A stretch of DNA of 64,000 nt from Algiphilus sp022763315. GTDB taxonomy: Bacteria > Pseudomonadota > Gammaproteobacteria > Nevskiales > Nevskiaceae. Position numbers and translations under genes: made by a program. Positions within the stretch are counted from its first letter, which is position 1. The number at the start of each line of letters is the position of its first letter. Shown piece by piece: positions 23,769-31,656 of this stretch. Where the stretch lies: NCBI RefSeq assembly GCF_965249985.1, contig NZ_OZ252280.1. One strand, 5' to 3'. The notes below the pieces were generated by a model. That model was given only the letters and a program-made list of their open reading frames with translations. It made no database searches and was not told the DNA's origin.

Positions 23769-24419
23769 ATGCCTGCACCTTCTTCCGCGAAACCGCTGTA
23801 CCGCATCGACGAATGCCCCGACCTCATGGCCGACGGCTGCATCGGTGACGAGAACGGCAACCTGGTCTTTCTCTCGGCCTGGGCGCGCGACACCGCCGTT
23901 CAGGAGTTCCTCGCCCGCCTGACCCTCGGCCGGGATGAACAGGGGCTGGATCAGTTCCACGTCATCACCGAGCAGGGCGCATCCATCCCGGTCTTCGTCG
24001 GCAACGTCGAGAACCTGGAAAAGCGCATCACCCGCGCCTATCGGCGAACGCTGTTCGGTTCGCTGACGAATGTGTGGCTGTTCGATCGTCGCTGCGTGAA
24101 GCCAGACAAGGCCAACGCCAGCGCGCTGGCGCTTCTGCCCAGGGACTCCGCTCACCGGCTCGACCGGCTGTGGACGCTGGTGCAGGACACCTGCCCGCTG
24201 CCACTGCTCGACCACTGGCGCGACACCGTGCTGGAGCTGTTGCAGACACGGCGGATGCTGACCGGTCTTCCCTTGGCCCTCGGGCCGCTGGAAGGCCATC
24301 GGCTGGCCCTCGATGTCCCGACGCTGACGAGGGCGTTGGGCGACCTGATCCGCAACGGCACCCTCGGCGCCACGCAGTACGAACTGGCCGCGAACGCACC
24401 GCTTCGGCGTGTGGCGTGA
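23769..24419 (+). CDS. Conserved ICE protein, function unknown
   Basis: A 216-aa protein from ATG 23769. It reads PLYRIDECPDLMADGCIGDE, then FLSAWARDTAVQEFLARLTL and LEKRITRAYRRTLFGSLTNV; the C-terminal half is helical (LLDHWRDTVLELLQTRRML). No family is recognised. The leader carries CGGGGC-N7-GCCCCG (23710-23728). Its codon use and GC match its neighbours, and its position just before the methyltransferase is typical for ICE cargo of this type. Confidence 0.65.
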   Translation: MPAPSSAKPLYRIDECPDLMADGCIGDENGNLVFLSAWARDTAVQEFLARLTLGRDEQGLDQFHVITEQGASIPVFVGNVENLEKRITRAYRRTLFGSLTNVWLFDRRCVKPDKANASALALLPRDSAHRLDRLWTLVQDTCPLPLLDHWRDTVLELLQTRRMLTGLPLALGPLEGHRLALDVPTLTRALGDLIRNGTLGATQYELAANAPLRRVA

Positions 24420-24483
24420 GCCATCCCACGGGCATGCGCGCCGCGCGTGCCCGCCTTCCCTCATCCATCATCAGGAGAAATCC

Positions 24484-25593
24484 ATGGCTCTCATGTTTCC
24501 GCGCCTGGCGCGCAACTTCATTCGTAACGGCTACTTCCCCACCGACGAGCCGACGCTGGAGCGGGCCTTGTCCGCACTGGCGCCGTCTCCCGGCTCCATG
24601 TCCATCCTCGATCCGTGCGCCGGCGAAGGCGTGGCGATTGCCGAAGCCGCCCACGCCCTCGGACGCGAGCAGGTCCAGGCCTTCGCCGTCGAGTACGACG
24701 CCGAGCGTGCCCGCCACGCACGGCAACTGGTCGATCGCTGCATCCACGGCGACCTGATGGACACGCTGATCTCGCGCCAGTTCTTCGGGCTGCTGTGGCT
24801 GAACCCGCCGTATGGCGACCTGAGCAAGGACGTGAACGGCAACATCGGCTATCAGGGCCAGGGCCGTGCGCGGCTGGAAAAGCTGTTCTACCAGCGCGCG
24901 CTGCCGCTGCTGCAGTACGGTGGCGTGCTGATCTTCATCGTGCCGTCCTACGTGCTCGACGCCGAGCTGGTCGGATGGCTGACGCGCCACTTCGCCGACC
25001 TGCGCATCTACCGTGCGGTGGAAGCGCAGTTCAAGCAGGTGGTGATCTTCGGTCGCAGGATTCGTCAGCGCGACCAGGCGTCGGATTCGGTCAAGGCCGT
25101 GCGTGGTCTGCTTCTGCAGATCGGACAGGGCGACGCCGAAGCCGATGAGCTGCCGCTCGAATGGCCGTTCCTGCCGTACACCGTCCCCGCCAGCCCGGCC
25201 GAGCCGGAGCACTTCTATCGCGTCACGATGGAGCCCGAGCAGTTCGCCGATGAAGTCGGCCGGCTGCAAGGACTCTGGCCGGCGCTCGATACGCACCTGG
25301 GCGCCGCGCAGCAGTCGCTGCGGCCACCGGCGCGGGCCTTGTCGCACTGGCATCTCGCCCTGGCCCTGGCCGCAGGTGCGATTTCCGGCGTAGTGACGTC
25401 CAAGACCGGGCGCGTGCTGGTGGTCAAAGGTGATACCCACAAGGAGAAGACGCTCCAGACGGAATACACCGAACGCGACGACGGCTCCGTGGCCGAGACG
25501 CGCATCCTCACCGACAAGTTCGTGCCGGTCATTCGTGCATGGGACTTGACGCTGGGCTCGCCCACGTGGGGCGAAGTGCTGACCATCCGCTGA
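24484..25593 (+). CDS. DUF6094 class I SAM-dependent methyltransferase
   Basis: A 369-aa protein from ATG 24484 (CAGGAG upstream). Motif I is SILDPCAGEGVAIAEAA (residues ~41-57). The catalytic NPPYGDL at about 103-109 marks an amino-methyltransferase acting on adenine or cytosine, most likely in DNA. IFIVPSYVLDAELVGWL follows. The C-terminal ~170 residues lack a clear target-recognition domain and match DUF6094. No restriction enzyme is adjacent; the next large gene is a helicase. A role in modifying ICE DNA is plausible but unproven. Confidence 0.82.
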   Translation: MALMFPRLARNFIRNGYFPTDEPTLERALSALAPSPGSMSILDPCAGEGVAIAEAAHALGREQVQAFAVEYDAERARHARQLVDRCIHGDLMDTLISRQFFGLLWLNPPYGDLSKDVNGNIGYQGQGRARLEKLFYQRALPLLQYGGVLIFIVPSYVLDAELVGWLTRHFADLRIYRAVEAQFKQVVIFGRRIRQRDQASDSVKAVRGLLLQIGQGDAEADELPLEWPFLPYTVPASPAEPEHFYRVTMEPEQFADEVGRLQGLWPALDTHLGAAQQSLRPPARALSHWHLALALAAGAISGVVTSKTGRVLVVKGDTHKEKTLQTEYTERDDGSVAETRILTDKFVPVIRAWDLTLGSPTWGEVLTIR

Positions 25594-25636
25594 TCGCTGT
25601 TCCCTGACGGTTCGCCGTCGCTTTCATCCACCCACC

Positions 25637-25671
25637 GGGGTCACGTTGCCCCGATGGGGTGCCGTGGCCCC
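25637..25671 (+). promoter_or_regulatory. Two-tier leader hairpin
   Basis: The outer stem is GGGGTCACG/CGTGGCCCC (25637-25645, 25663-25671; one G-U pair). The inner stem is CCCC-gat-GGGG. It lies 24 nt before the start at 25695. It has the same nested plan as 19221 and 26043 but only a weak T tail, so it may be a leader element rather than a terminator. Confidence 0.55.
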
Positions 25672-25694
25672 TTCTTCCAGAAGGAGATACCACC

Positions 25695-26000
25695 ATGGCA
25701 CTCGCATTCCTCAACCTCGCGTCACAAGCACGCTTTTCGCCCGGGCAGGTGGTCATGACCGCCGGCGTCGACGAGTTGGTCCGACAGGGCCGGCTCAACC
25801 CCACGCCGTACCTGCGCCGCCATCTTCATGGCGAATGGGGCGATCTGAGCGACAGCGATCGGCGGCAGAACGACGCCGCGCTGAAGTCCGGCGAGGATCG
25901 TCTGTTCTCGTCCTACCAGGTCACGCGCGACCTGAAGCTCTGGATCATCACCGAATGGGATCGCAGCGTCACCACACTGCTGCTGCCCAGCGAATACTGA
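25695..26000 (+). CDS. Small conserved ICE protein, function unknown
   Basis: A 101-aa protein from ATG 25695 with AAGGAG upstream. It reads FSPGQVVMTAGVDELVRQGR, then YLRRHLHGEWGDLSDSDRRQ and ends ITEWDRSVTTLLLPSEY. This pattern (LxRHxxGdWGDl..eD...N) is common in small plasmid and ICE proteins often called plasmid-related, without a known activity. It sits alone between two nested hairpins. Confidence 0.75.
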   Translation: MALAFLNLASQARFSPGQVVMTAGVDELVRQGRLNPTPYLRRHLHGEWGDLSDSDRRQNDAALKSGEDRLFSSYQVTRDLKLWIITEWDRSVTTLLLPSEY

Positions 26001-26042
26001 TCCGCATCCAGCGGTCTCGCGCCGCTTCTTTCTTCCCACCCA

Positions 26043-26080
26043 GGGGCATGTCACCGCCCCGTAGGGGAGGTGCATGCCCC
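26043..26080 (+). promoter_or_regulatory. Two-tier leader hairpin
   Basis: The outer stem is GGGGCATG/CATGCCCC (26043-26050, 26073-26080). The inner stem is CCCC-gta-GGGG (26057-26067). It lies 20 nt before the helicase start, close enough to influence ribosome access. No T-run follows immediately, except CTCTTT. Confidence 0.55.
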
Positions 26081-26099
26081 ATCTCTTTGGAGCATCACC

Positions 26100-28373
26100 A
26101 TGTCCCTCGATCTCGAAACCGTTCCCGAAACCGCTGTGCAGGGCGACCTGCTCGAAGCGGCCGCTTCACCTCTCACGCTCAGCCTGCAGGACTTCGTGTC
26201 CGAGTTCGGCGACGAGCTGCTCGACTCGCTCAACCGCGCCAATCCACCGGTCTACACCGGCCAGGTGCGGGTGCATCGGCAACTGATCCTCGCCGAGCTC
26301 AAGCGCAAGCTGTTCCCGGCGCAAGCCGATGTGGTCCACGCCGTCACCGAGCTGTTGGTCGATCGCGGCGAACGCGCCGCGATCGTCAACGGCGAGATGG
26401 GCTGCGGCAAGACGACGGTGGGTATTGCCACCGCCGTCGTGCTCAACGCTGAAGGCTACCGCCGCACCCTGGTGCTCTCGCCACCCCACCTGGTCTACAA
26501 GTGGCGGCGCGAAATCCAGGAGACGGTGGCCGGCGCCAAGGTCTGGGTGCTCAATGGCCCGGACACACTGGTCAAGCTGTTGAAGCTGCGCGAGCAGTTG
26601 GGCGTGCCGGCGCAGGGCCAGGAGTTCTTCGTCCTGGGCCGCGTGCGGATGCGGATGGGGTTCCACTGGAAACCTGTCTTCGTTCGCCGGCGCACGCCTC
26701 ACGGCGACGTGGGAGCCTGCCCGGATTGCGGGCATGTCATCACCGACCTCGACGGCGAGCCGATCAACCCGGTCGAACTCGAAGCCGAGGAGTCCCGCCG
26801 CAAGTGCAGCCACTGCCGTGCACCGCTGTGGTCGTTGATCCGTCCGAGAGGCCTGTCCGCCAGCGACCAGTCCTCGACCGTGCTCAAGGCACTGAAGCGT
26901 ATTCCAACCATCGGGGAAGTCACCGCGCAGAAGCTGATGCAAAAGTTCGGTGACGCCTTCCTCGCGTCGATGCTCGGGGACAACATCCACGAGTTCATCA
27001 ACCTGATGGATGGCAACGGCGAGCTGGTCTTCTCGGACCGGCAAGCCCATCGGATGGAACGTGCGATGGCCAACATGGAGTTCGGCTTCGGCGAGGGCGG
27101 CTACCAGCCGTCCGAGTTCATCAAGAGGCAGCTTCCCCAAGGCACGTTCGACCTGCTCATCGCCGACGAAGCACACGAGTACAAGAACGGCGGCTCCGCC
27201 CAGGGCCAGGCCATGGGGGTGTTGGCGGCCAAGGCGCGCAAGACGCTGCTGCTCACCGGCACACTGATGGGCGGCTACGGCGACGACCTGTTCCACCTGC
27301 TGTTCCGAGCCCTGCCGGGGCGGATGATCGAAGACGGCTACCGGCCGACGAAGAGCGGCAGCATGACCTCGGCCGCGATGGCGTTCATGCGCGATCACGG
27401 CGTGCTCAAGGACATCTATTCCGAGAGCGCGGGCACGGCGCACAAGACGGCCAAGGGCACCAAGGTATCGGTGCGCATGGTCAAAGCGCCGGGGTTCGGT
27501 CCCAAGGGCGTGCTGCGTTGCGTCCTGCCGTTCACGGTCTTCCTCAAGCTGAAGGACATCGGTGGTAACGTGCTGCCGCCCTACGACGAGGAGTTCCGCG
27601 AAGTCGCGATGGACACGGCGCAAGCCGCGGCCTACCGCGATCTGGCGGGTCGGCTGACCCAGGAGCTGAAGCAGGCCCTGGCGAAGCGCGACACGACGCT
27701 GCTCGGTGTAGTCCTCAACGTGCTGCTGGCCTGGCCGGACTGCTGCTTCCGGTCGGAAACGGTGGTGCATCCGCGCACGCGCAACACCTTGGCGTTCGTG
27801 CCGGCTCAGTTCAACGAGCTGGAAGTGATGCCCAAGGAACGCGAGCTGATCGAGATCTGCAAGCAGGAGAAGGCAGAAGGTCGCAAGACCCTGGTCTATT
27901 CGGTCTACACCGGCACGCGCGACACCACGTCGCGTTTGAAGGTGCTGCTGGAGCAGGAAGGCTTCAAGGTGGCGGTACTGCGCGCGAGCGTGGATGCCTC
28001 CCGCCGCGAGGACTGGATCGCCGAGCAGTTGGACCGTGGCATCGACGTGCTCATCACCAATCCCGAGCTGGTGAAAACCGGCCTGGACCTGCTGGAGTTC
28101 CCGACCATCGTGTTCCTCCAGTCCGGCTACAACGTGTATTCGCTGCAGCAGGCCGCCCGGCGCTCATGGCGCATCGGCCAGAAGCAGCCGGTGCGCGTGA
28201 TCTACCTCGGCTACGCCAACTCCTCGCAGATGACCTGCCTGGGGTTGATGGCCCGGAAGATCATGGTGTCGCAGAGCACGTCGGGCGACGTGCCCGAGTC
28301 CGGACTTGATGTCCTGAACCAGGACGGCGACTCGGTGGAGGTGGCACTGGCACGGCAGCTTGTCACGGTCTGA
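26100..28373 (+). CDS. DEAH-type SF2 helicase of the ICE
   Basis: A 757-aa protein from ATG 26100. Motif I is NGEMGCGKTTVGIA (~97-110). Motif II is ADEAHEYKNGG (~354-364). Motif III-like LLLTGTLMGG and the C-terminal helicase half (LVYSVYTGTRDTTSRL, then QQAARRSWRIGQKQPVRV) give an SNF2/Rad54-like layout. Two CxxC pairs (CPDCGH near 207, CSHCRA near 236) make a zinc ribbon inserted in the first RecA lobe. It would be an ATP-driven DNA translocase. It is the last gene before a strong terminator, and its partner may be the DUF6094 methyltransferase. Confidence 0.85.
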   Translation: MSLDLETVPETAVQGDLLEAAASPLTLSLQDFVSEFGDELLDSLNRANPPVYTGQVRVHRQLILAELKRKLFPAQADVVHAVTELLVDRGERAAIVNGEMGCGKTTVGIATAVVLNAEGYRRTLVLSPPHLVYKWRREIQETVAGAKVWVLNGPDTLVKLLKLREQLGVPAQGQEFFVLGRVRMRMGFHWKPVFVRRRTPHGDVGACPDCGHVITDLDGEPINPVELEAEESRRKCSHCRAPLWSLIRPRGLSASDQSSTVLKALKRIPTIGEVTAQKLMQKFGDAFLASMLGDNIHEFINLMDGNGELVFSDRQAHRMERAMANMEFGFGEGGYQPSEFIKRQLPQGTFDLLIADEAHEYKNGGSAQGQAMGVLAAKARKTLLLTGTLMGGYGDDLFHLLFRALPGRMIEDGYRPTKSGSMTSAAMAFMRDHGVLKDIYSESAGTAHKTAKGTKVSVRMVKAPGFGPKGVLRCVLPFTVFLKLKDIGGNVLPPYDEEFREVAMDTAQAAAYRDLAGRLTQELKQALAKRDTTLLGVVLNVLLAWPDCCFRSETVVHPRTRNTLAFVPAQFNELEVMPKERELIEICKQEKAEGRKTLVYSVYTGTRDTTSRLKVLLEQEGFKVAVLRASVDASRREDWIAEQLDRGIDVLITNPELVKTGLDLLEFPTIVFLQSGYNVYSLQQAARRSWRIGQKQPVRVIYLGYANSSQMTCLGLMARKIMVSQSTSGDVPESGLDVLNQDGDSVEVALARQLVTV

Positions 28374-28420
28374 TCCATGTGCTCATGCCGGCGGCCCCTC
28401 GGGGTCGCCGGCTTCTTTCC

Positions 28421-28444
28421 ACGGCCCTTCGGGGCCGTTTTTCT
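28421..28444 (+). terminator. Strong Rho-independent terminator
   Basis: ACGGCCC-ttcg-GGGCCGT followed by TTTTTCTT: a 7-bp GC stem with a UUCG tetraloop, 48 nt after the helicase. Just upstream, GCCGGC (28387-28392) pairs with GCCGGC (28427-side copy at 28407-28412) around CCCCTCGGGG. It separates the accessory block from the T4SS operon. Confidence 0.88.
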
Positions 28445-28570
28445 TGGGCGTATGACAGTCCATAGCGCCGCCCGCCATGTATTCGGGCGGGCGTCAGTGC
28501 GTTTTGTTTGCTGCCCGCAGGCCAAGCGGCGGCGATGGTGAGCGCTCCGTGTTCCAGGGAAGCGCCCTCC

Positions 28571-29140
28571 ATGCAACCATCCATCCGCGCTGTTCACCGC
28601 CTGGCCCTCGTCGCTGGCTTGCTGGCCGGCAGCCTGTTGGCCGCCGGCTGCGCCACGACCGCCGCGCCGTCTGCGCCAGCGGTGCCGGCCGCATCGCCAA
28701 CCGCCGTCGCGCCGGAGCCGGATTTCGTTCCGGTGGCCCGCTACGGCCGCTACACCCTGGTCGAGCTGGTGCCGGAGCCCGCGCAGCGTGATCTCTTGCA
28801 GCAGGCGGTGGAGGTCTCGATTCCGCCCATGCTCGATGCCAGCGTGGGCGATGCCATGCGCCATGTGTTGCTGCGCTCCGGCTACCGGCTCTGCGATGCG
28901 GCCGAGGCCGCCACGCTCTACGCGCTGCCGCTGCCTGCCGCACACCTGCGCCTGGGCCCGCTGATGCTGCGCGATGCCTTGCTGACCCTTGCCGGCCCCG
29001 CCTGGGAGCTGTCGGTCGATGACTTGACCCGCCAGGTCTGCTTCAGCCGGCACGGTACTCCCACCTTCCTTTCCGCCAACCCGCCCGGCACCGCCACGCC
29101 CGCGCCGGACGTCGACCGGCCCGAGGAGCTGCAGCCATGA
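28571..29140 (+). CDS. pilL: PilL-like lipoprotein of PFGI-1-class ICEs (TIGR03748)
   Basis: A 189-aa protein from ATG 28571. The signal peptide ends in a lipobox LAAGC with Cys27 as the predicted lipidated residue. After an Ala/Pro linker comes the PilL core: PVARYGRYTLVELVPEPAQR, then DAMRHVLLRSGYRLCD and LPLPAAHLRLGPLMLRDALL. It is the first gene of the conjugation operon. By homology it belongs to an outer-membrane secretin-like or type IV pilus-related complex. It overlaps the next gene by 4 nt. Confidence 0.83.
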   Translation: MQPSIRAVHRLALVAGLLAGSLLAAGCATTAAPSAPAVPAASPTAVAPEPDFVPVARYGRYTLVELVPEPAQRDLLQQAVEVSIPPMLDASVGDAMRHVLLRSGYRLCDAAEAATLYALPLPAAHLRLGPLMLRDALLTLAGPAWELSVDDLTRQVCFSRHGTPTFLSANPPGTATPAPDVDRPEELQP

Positions 29141-29784
29141 CCTTTCCCCAAGCGCCATCCGAGCGCGATTCCCGCACGCGCTGGCTCAAGATCGCCGCGG
29201 CCTTCTGGCTGGTGCTCATCAGTGCCGTAGCACTCATCAACAGCGTCGGCCTGTCGCGCCTCGCCGAACAGACCCAGAGCAGCGCACAGGATGCGCAGGT
29301 CAATGCGCTGGGCCTGCGCGTGGCCGATCTCGAACAACAGGCCGATGCGGACAAGCGCCGGCCGGCGCCGATCAGCCAGGCCGAATTCGCCACCGCGCGG
29401 CAGGCGTTGGACGAACGGATGACGCGCCTCGAAGAGGCCGATGAGGCGAGGGCCCTGGCCATCGACCTGCAGACGCTGCAGGCGCGCGTGAATGGAATCG
29501 AAACCCGCCTGGAGAAGACCCGGCAGGTGGCATCCGCCGCTCGCCAGCGCGTTCCGGTTGCGACGAAGCCCAAGGTGCCGGAGCCGCCGTTCCGGGTGCT
29601 CGGCGTGGAGCTGCGGGGAGGCGAGCGCTTTCTGTCCATCACCTCCACCGCCGCGGCCTCGCTCGCGGGCGCCCGGCTGCTGCGCGAGGGCGATGCCGAG
29701 GGCGGCTGGCAACTGCAGTCCATCGAGGCGCAGGCGGGGGTGTTCCAGGTGAACGGCCAGACGCAGCGCGTCGCGGTGCCGTAG
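29137..29784 (+). CDS. Inner-membrane ICE protein with coiled coil
   Basis: A 215-aa protein from ATG 29137. One membrane segment lies near residues 17-38 (IAAAFWLVLISAVALINSVG). A coiled-coil region spans ~40-130 with many Gln/Glu/Ala/Arg, and a C-terminal globular domain contains FRVLGVELRGGERFLSITST. This resembles PilN/PilP-like periplasmic scaffold proteins. It is always found between PilL and the TIGR03759 gene in this ICE class. The exact role is unknown. Confidence 0.72.
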   Translation: MTFPQAPSERDSRTRWLKIAAAFWLVLISAVALINSVGLSRLAEQTQSSAQDAQVNALGLRVADLEQQADADKRRPAPISQAEFATARQALDERMTRLEEADEARALAIDLQTLQARVNGIETRLEKTRQVASAARQRVPVATKPKVPEPPFRVLGVELRGGERFLSITSTAAASLAGARLLREGDAEGGWQLQSIEAQAGVFQVNGQTQRVAVP

Positions 29785-29793
29785 GAGGTCGCC

Positions 29794-30513
29794 ATGAACC
29801 TGCGGCCGTTGCTCGCTGCCGTCGTCCTGTTCGCCGCTTTCGGCGCATCCGCCCAGCCGGCCCCGGTGACGAACTCGCGCATGGTGCCCGCCCAGGTGCA
29901 GCCGGGCACTGATGCCGCGCTCGACGAGAGGCAGGCGCGGGAGTGGGGGCTTCAGCCCGAGGAGTGGGCACGTTACCGGCAACTGATGCAGGGGCCGCTC
30001 GGGGTCTATTCGCCCCAGCTCGATCCGCTCACGGCGCTGGGCATCGAGGCCCGCAGCGAGGAGGAGCGCAGGCGCTACGCGGAGTTGCAGGTGCAGGCCG
30101 AGGCCCGGCGCGTCGGCAAGACGCTGGCCTACCAGCGGGCCTACGACGCGGCGTGGCAGCGCCTGTTTCCCGGCCAGCCGCGCGTGAGCCTGCCTGGCGC
30201 CAAGGCGCAGGGTGCCGGCAACACCGGCTCCGGGCGCCTGGCGGTCTTCGTCAAGGCCGACTGCGCACCGTGCGCGCAGCGCGTGCAGCAGTTGCAGGCC
30301 GCGGGCACCGCCTTCGATCTCTACATGGTCGGCAGCCGTCAGGACGACGCGCGCATCCGGCAGTGGGCCACCCAGGCGGGCATCGACCCGGCCAAGGTGC
30401 GCGCCCGCACCATCACGCTCAACCACGATGCGGGGCGCTGGCTGTCGCTCGGCCTGCCCGGAGAGCTGCCGGCCGTGGTGCGCGAGGTGAACGGCCAATG
30501 GCAGCGGCAGTAG
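29794..30513 (+). CDS. TIGR03759 family integrating conjugative element protein
   Basis: A 239-aa exported protein from ATG 29794 (TAGGAGG upstream), with a signal peptide ending near ASA-QP. The core reads WGLQPEEWARYRQLMQGPLG, then LDPLTALGIEARSEEERRRY, diagnostic of TIGR03759. Near residue 150, VFVKADCAPCAQRVQQL resembles a thioredoxin-fold CxxC, so the protein may act on disulfides or be stabilised by one. It overlaps the transglycosylase gene by 16 nt. Confidence 0.86.
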   Translation: MNLRPLLAAVVLFAAFGASAQPAPVTNSRMVPAQVQPGTDAALDERQAREWGLQPEEWARYRQLMQGPLGVYSPQLDPLTALGIEARSEEERRRYAELQVQAEARRVGKTLAYQRAYDAAWQRLFPGQPRVSLPGAKAQGAGNTGSGRLAVFVKADCAPCAQRVQQLQAAGTAFDLYMVGSRQDDARIRQWATQAGIDPAKVRARTITLNHDAGRWLSLGLPGELPAVVREVNGQWQRQ

Positions 30514-31118
30514 GTACGCCGGGCCGGGAGCGTCGGCCATCCCGCGTCGCCATCCGCTGCGCCAGCGCCATGCTGCTGCTCGCCACCGGCAGCTGGGCGT
30601 TGACCGCCCTGGCGCGGGAAGTGCCGCCACCGGCCTATCGACTGGCGGCGCATCGTGCAGACGTGCCGGCGGCGGTGCTGTACGCGGTGGCCCTGCAGGA
30701 GAGCGGCGCCATGCTGCGCGGGCGTCTGATCCCCTGGCCGTGGACGCTCAACGTCGCCGGCTCGCCACAGCGTTATGCCACCCGCACCGAGGCCTGCGCG
30801 GGGCTGCACCGTGCGCTCGCCCACGCGCCGGCCAATCGCATCGACGCCGGCCTCGGCCAGGTCAATCTCGGCTACCACGCGCATCGCTACACGCAGCCCT
30901 GCGAGCTGCTGGACCCGTACCGCAACCTCGCCATCGCTGCGGAAATCCTGCGCGAACAGCACGCGCCGGGCGAGGACTGGCTGCTTGCCATCGGCCGCTA
31001 CCACCGGCCCGCCGGCGGGGCACCCGCGGCGCGCTACCGGCGCAGTGTGCATCGGCACCTGACCCGCGTGCTCGACCCCGACGTTCCCGTTCCAACCCTC
31101 CAGGCCACCACGCCATGA
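30498..31118 (+). CDS. Lytic transglycosylase (SLT domain) of the T4SS
   Basis: A 206-aa protein from ATG 30498, overlapping TIGR03759. The signal/anchor lies at residues ~18-37. The SLT fold shows VLYAVALQESGAM with the catalytic Glu in QES, then IDAGLGQVNLGYHAHRY and LDPYRNLAIAAEILREQ. It cleaves peptidoglycan glycan strands to open a passage for the conjugation apparatus (VirB1-like role). It overlaps the next start by 4 nt. Confidence 0.88.
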   Translation: MAAAVGTPGRERRPSRVAIRCASAMLLLATGSWALTALAREVPPPAYRLAAHRADVPAAVLYAVALQESGAMLRGRLIPWPWTLNVAGSPQRYATRTEACAGLHRALAHAPANRIDAGLGQVNLGYHAHRYTQPCELLDPYRNLAIAAEILREQHAPGEDWLLAIGRYHRPAGGAPAARYRRSVHRHLTRVLDPDVPVPTLQATTP

Positions 31119-31648
31119 ACCACATCGTCCTCATCGCCGCCATCGGGCTGCTGTCCACGACCACCGTCTTCGCCCAGACCGCCTCCGCGCCGTTGATCGT
31201 CGTCGAAGACCGCGGCGGCACCTCCGCGCTGCCGTACTACCAGTCGCTGAATCCTCAGCCGGACCAGGCCACGCCGCCGGCCCCGATGCCAGCCCCGCGC
31301 GTGGGCAACGCGGCCGACGCCGAAGCCGCCATGCTGCCGGTGCGCTCGACGCAACTGTCGCCGGGCGAGGTGCAGCGCGGCGTCATCCGGGCGCCGGGCC
31401 TCACGGCGCTATTCCTGATCGGCGACGACGAGCGTTCGCGCGCCTGGCTGCGGCAGCGGCAGGCCGCGCTGCGCGAGCTGGGGGCCGTGGGCCTGGTGGT
31501 CAACGTGGAGTCGATGGCCGCGCTGACGGCGCTGCGCAGGCTGGCGCCCGGCCTGACCCTGTCGCCGGCCTCCGGCGACGACCTGGCCCAGCGCCTGGGC
31601 CTGCGCCACTACCCAGTGCTCATCACGTCCACCGGCGTCGAGCAGTAG
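31115..31648 (+). CDS. TIGR03765 family integrating conjugative element protein
   Basis: A 177-aa exported protein with a signal peptide ending FAQ-TA. The core VVEDRGGTSALPYYQSLNPQ, then LPVRSTQLSPGEVQRGVIRA and LGLRHYPVLITSTGVEQ matches TIGR03765 (PFL_4695 type). A periplasmic T4SS accessory of unknown detailed role. It ends 8 nt before traD. Confidence 0.87.
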   Translation: MNHIVLIAAIGLLSTTTVFAQTASAPLIVVEDRGGTSALPYYQSLNPQPDQATPPAPMPAPRVGNAADAEAAMLPVRSTQLSPGEVQRGVIRAPGLTALFLIGDDERSRAWLRQRQAALRELGAVGLVVNVESMAALTALRRLAPGLTLSPASGDDLAQRLGLRHYPVLITSTGVEQ

Positions 31649-31656
31649 GTGCGCCA

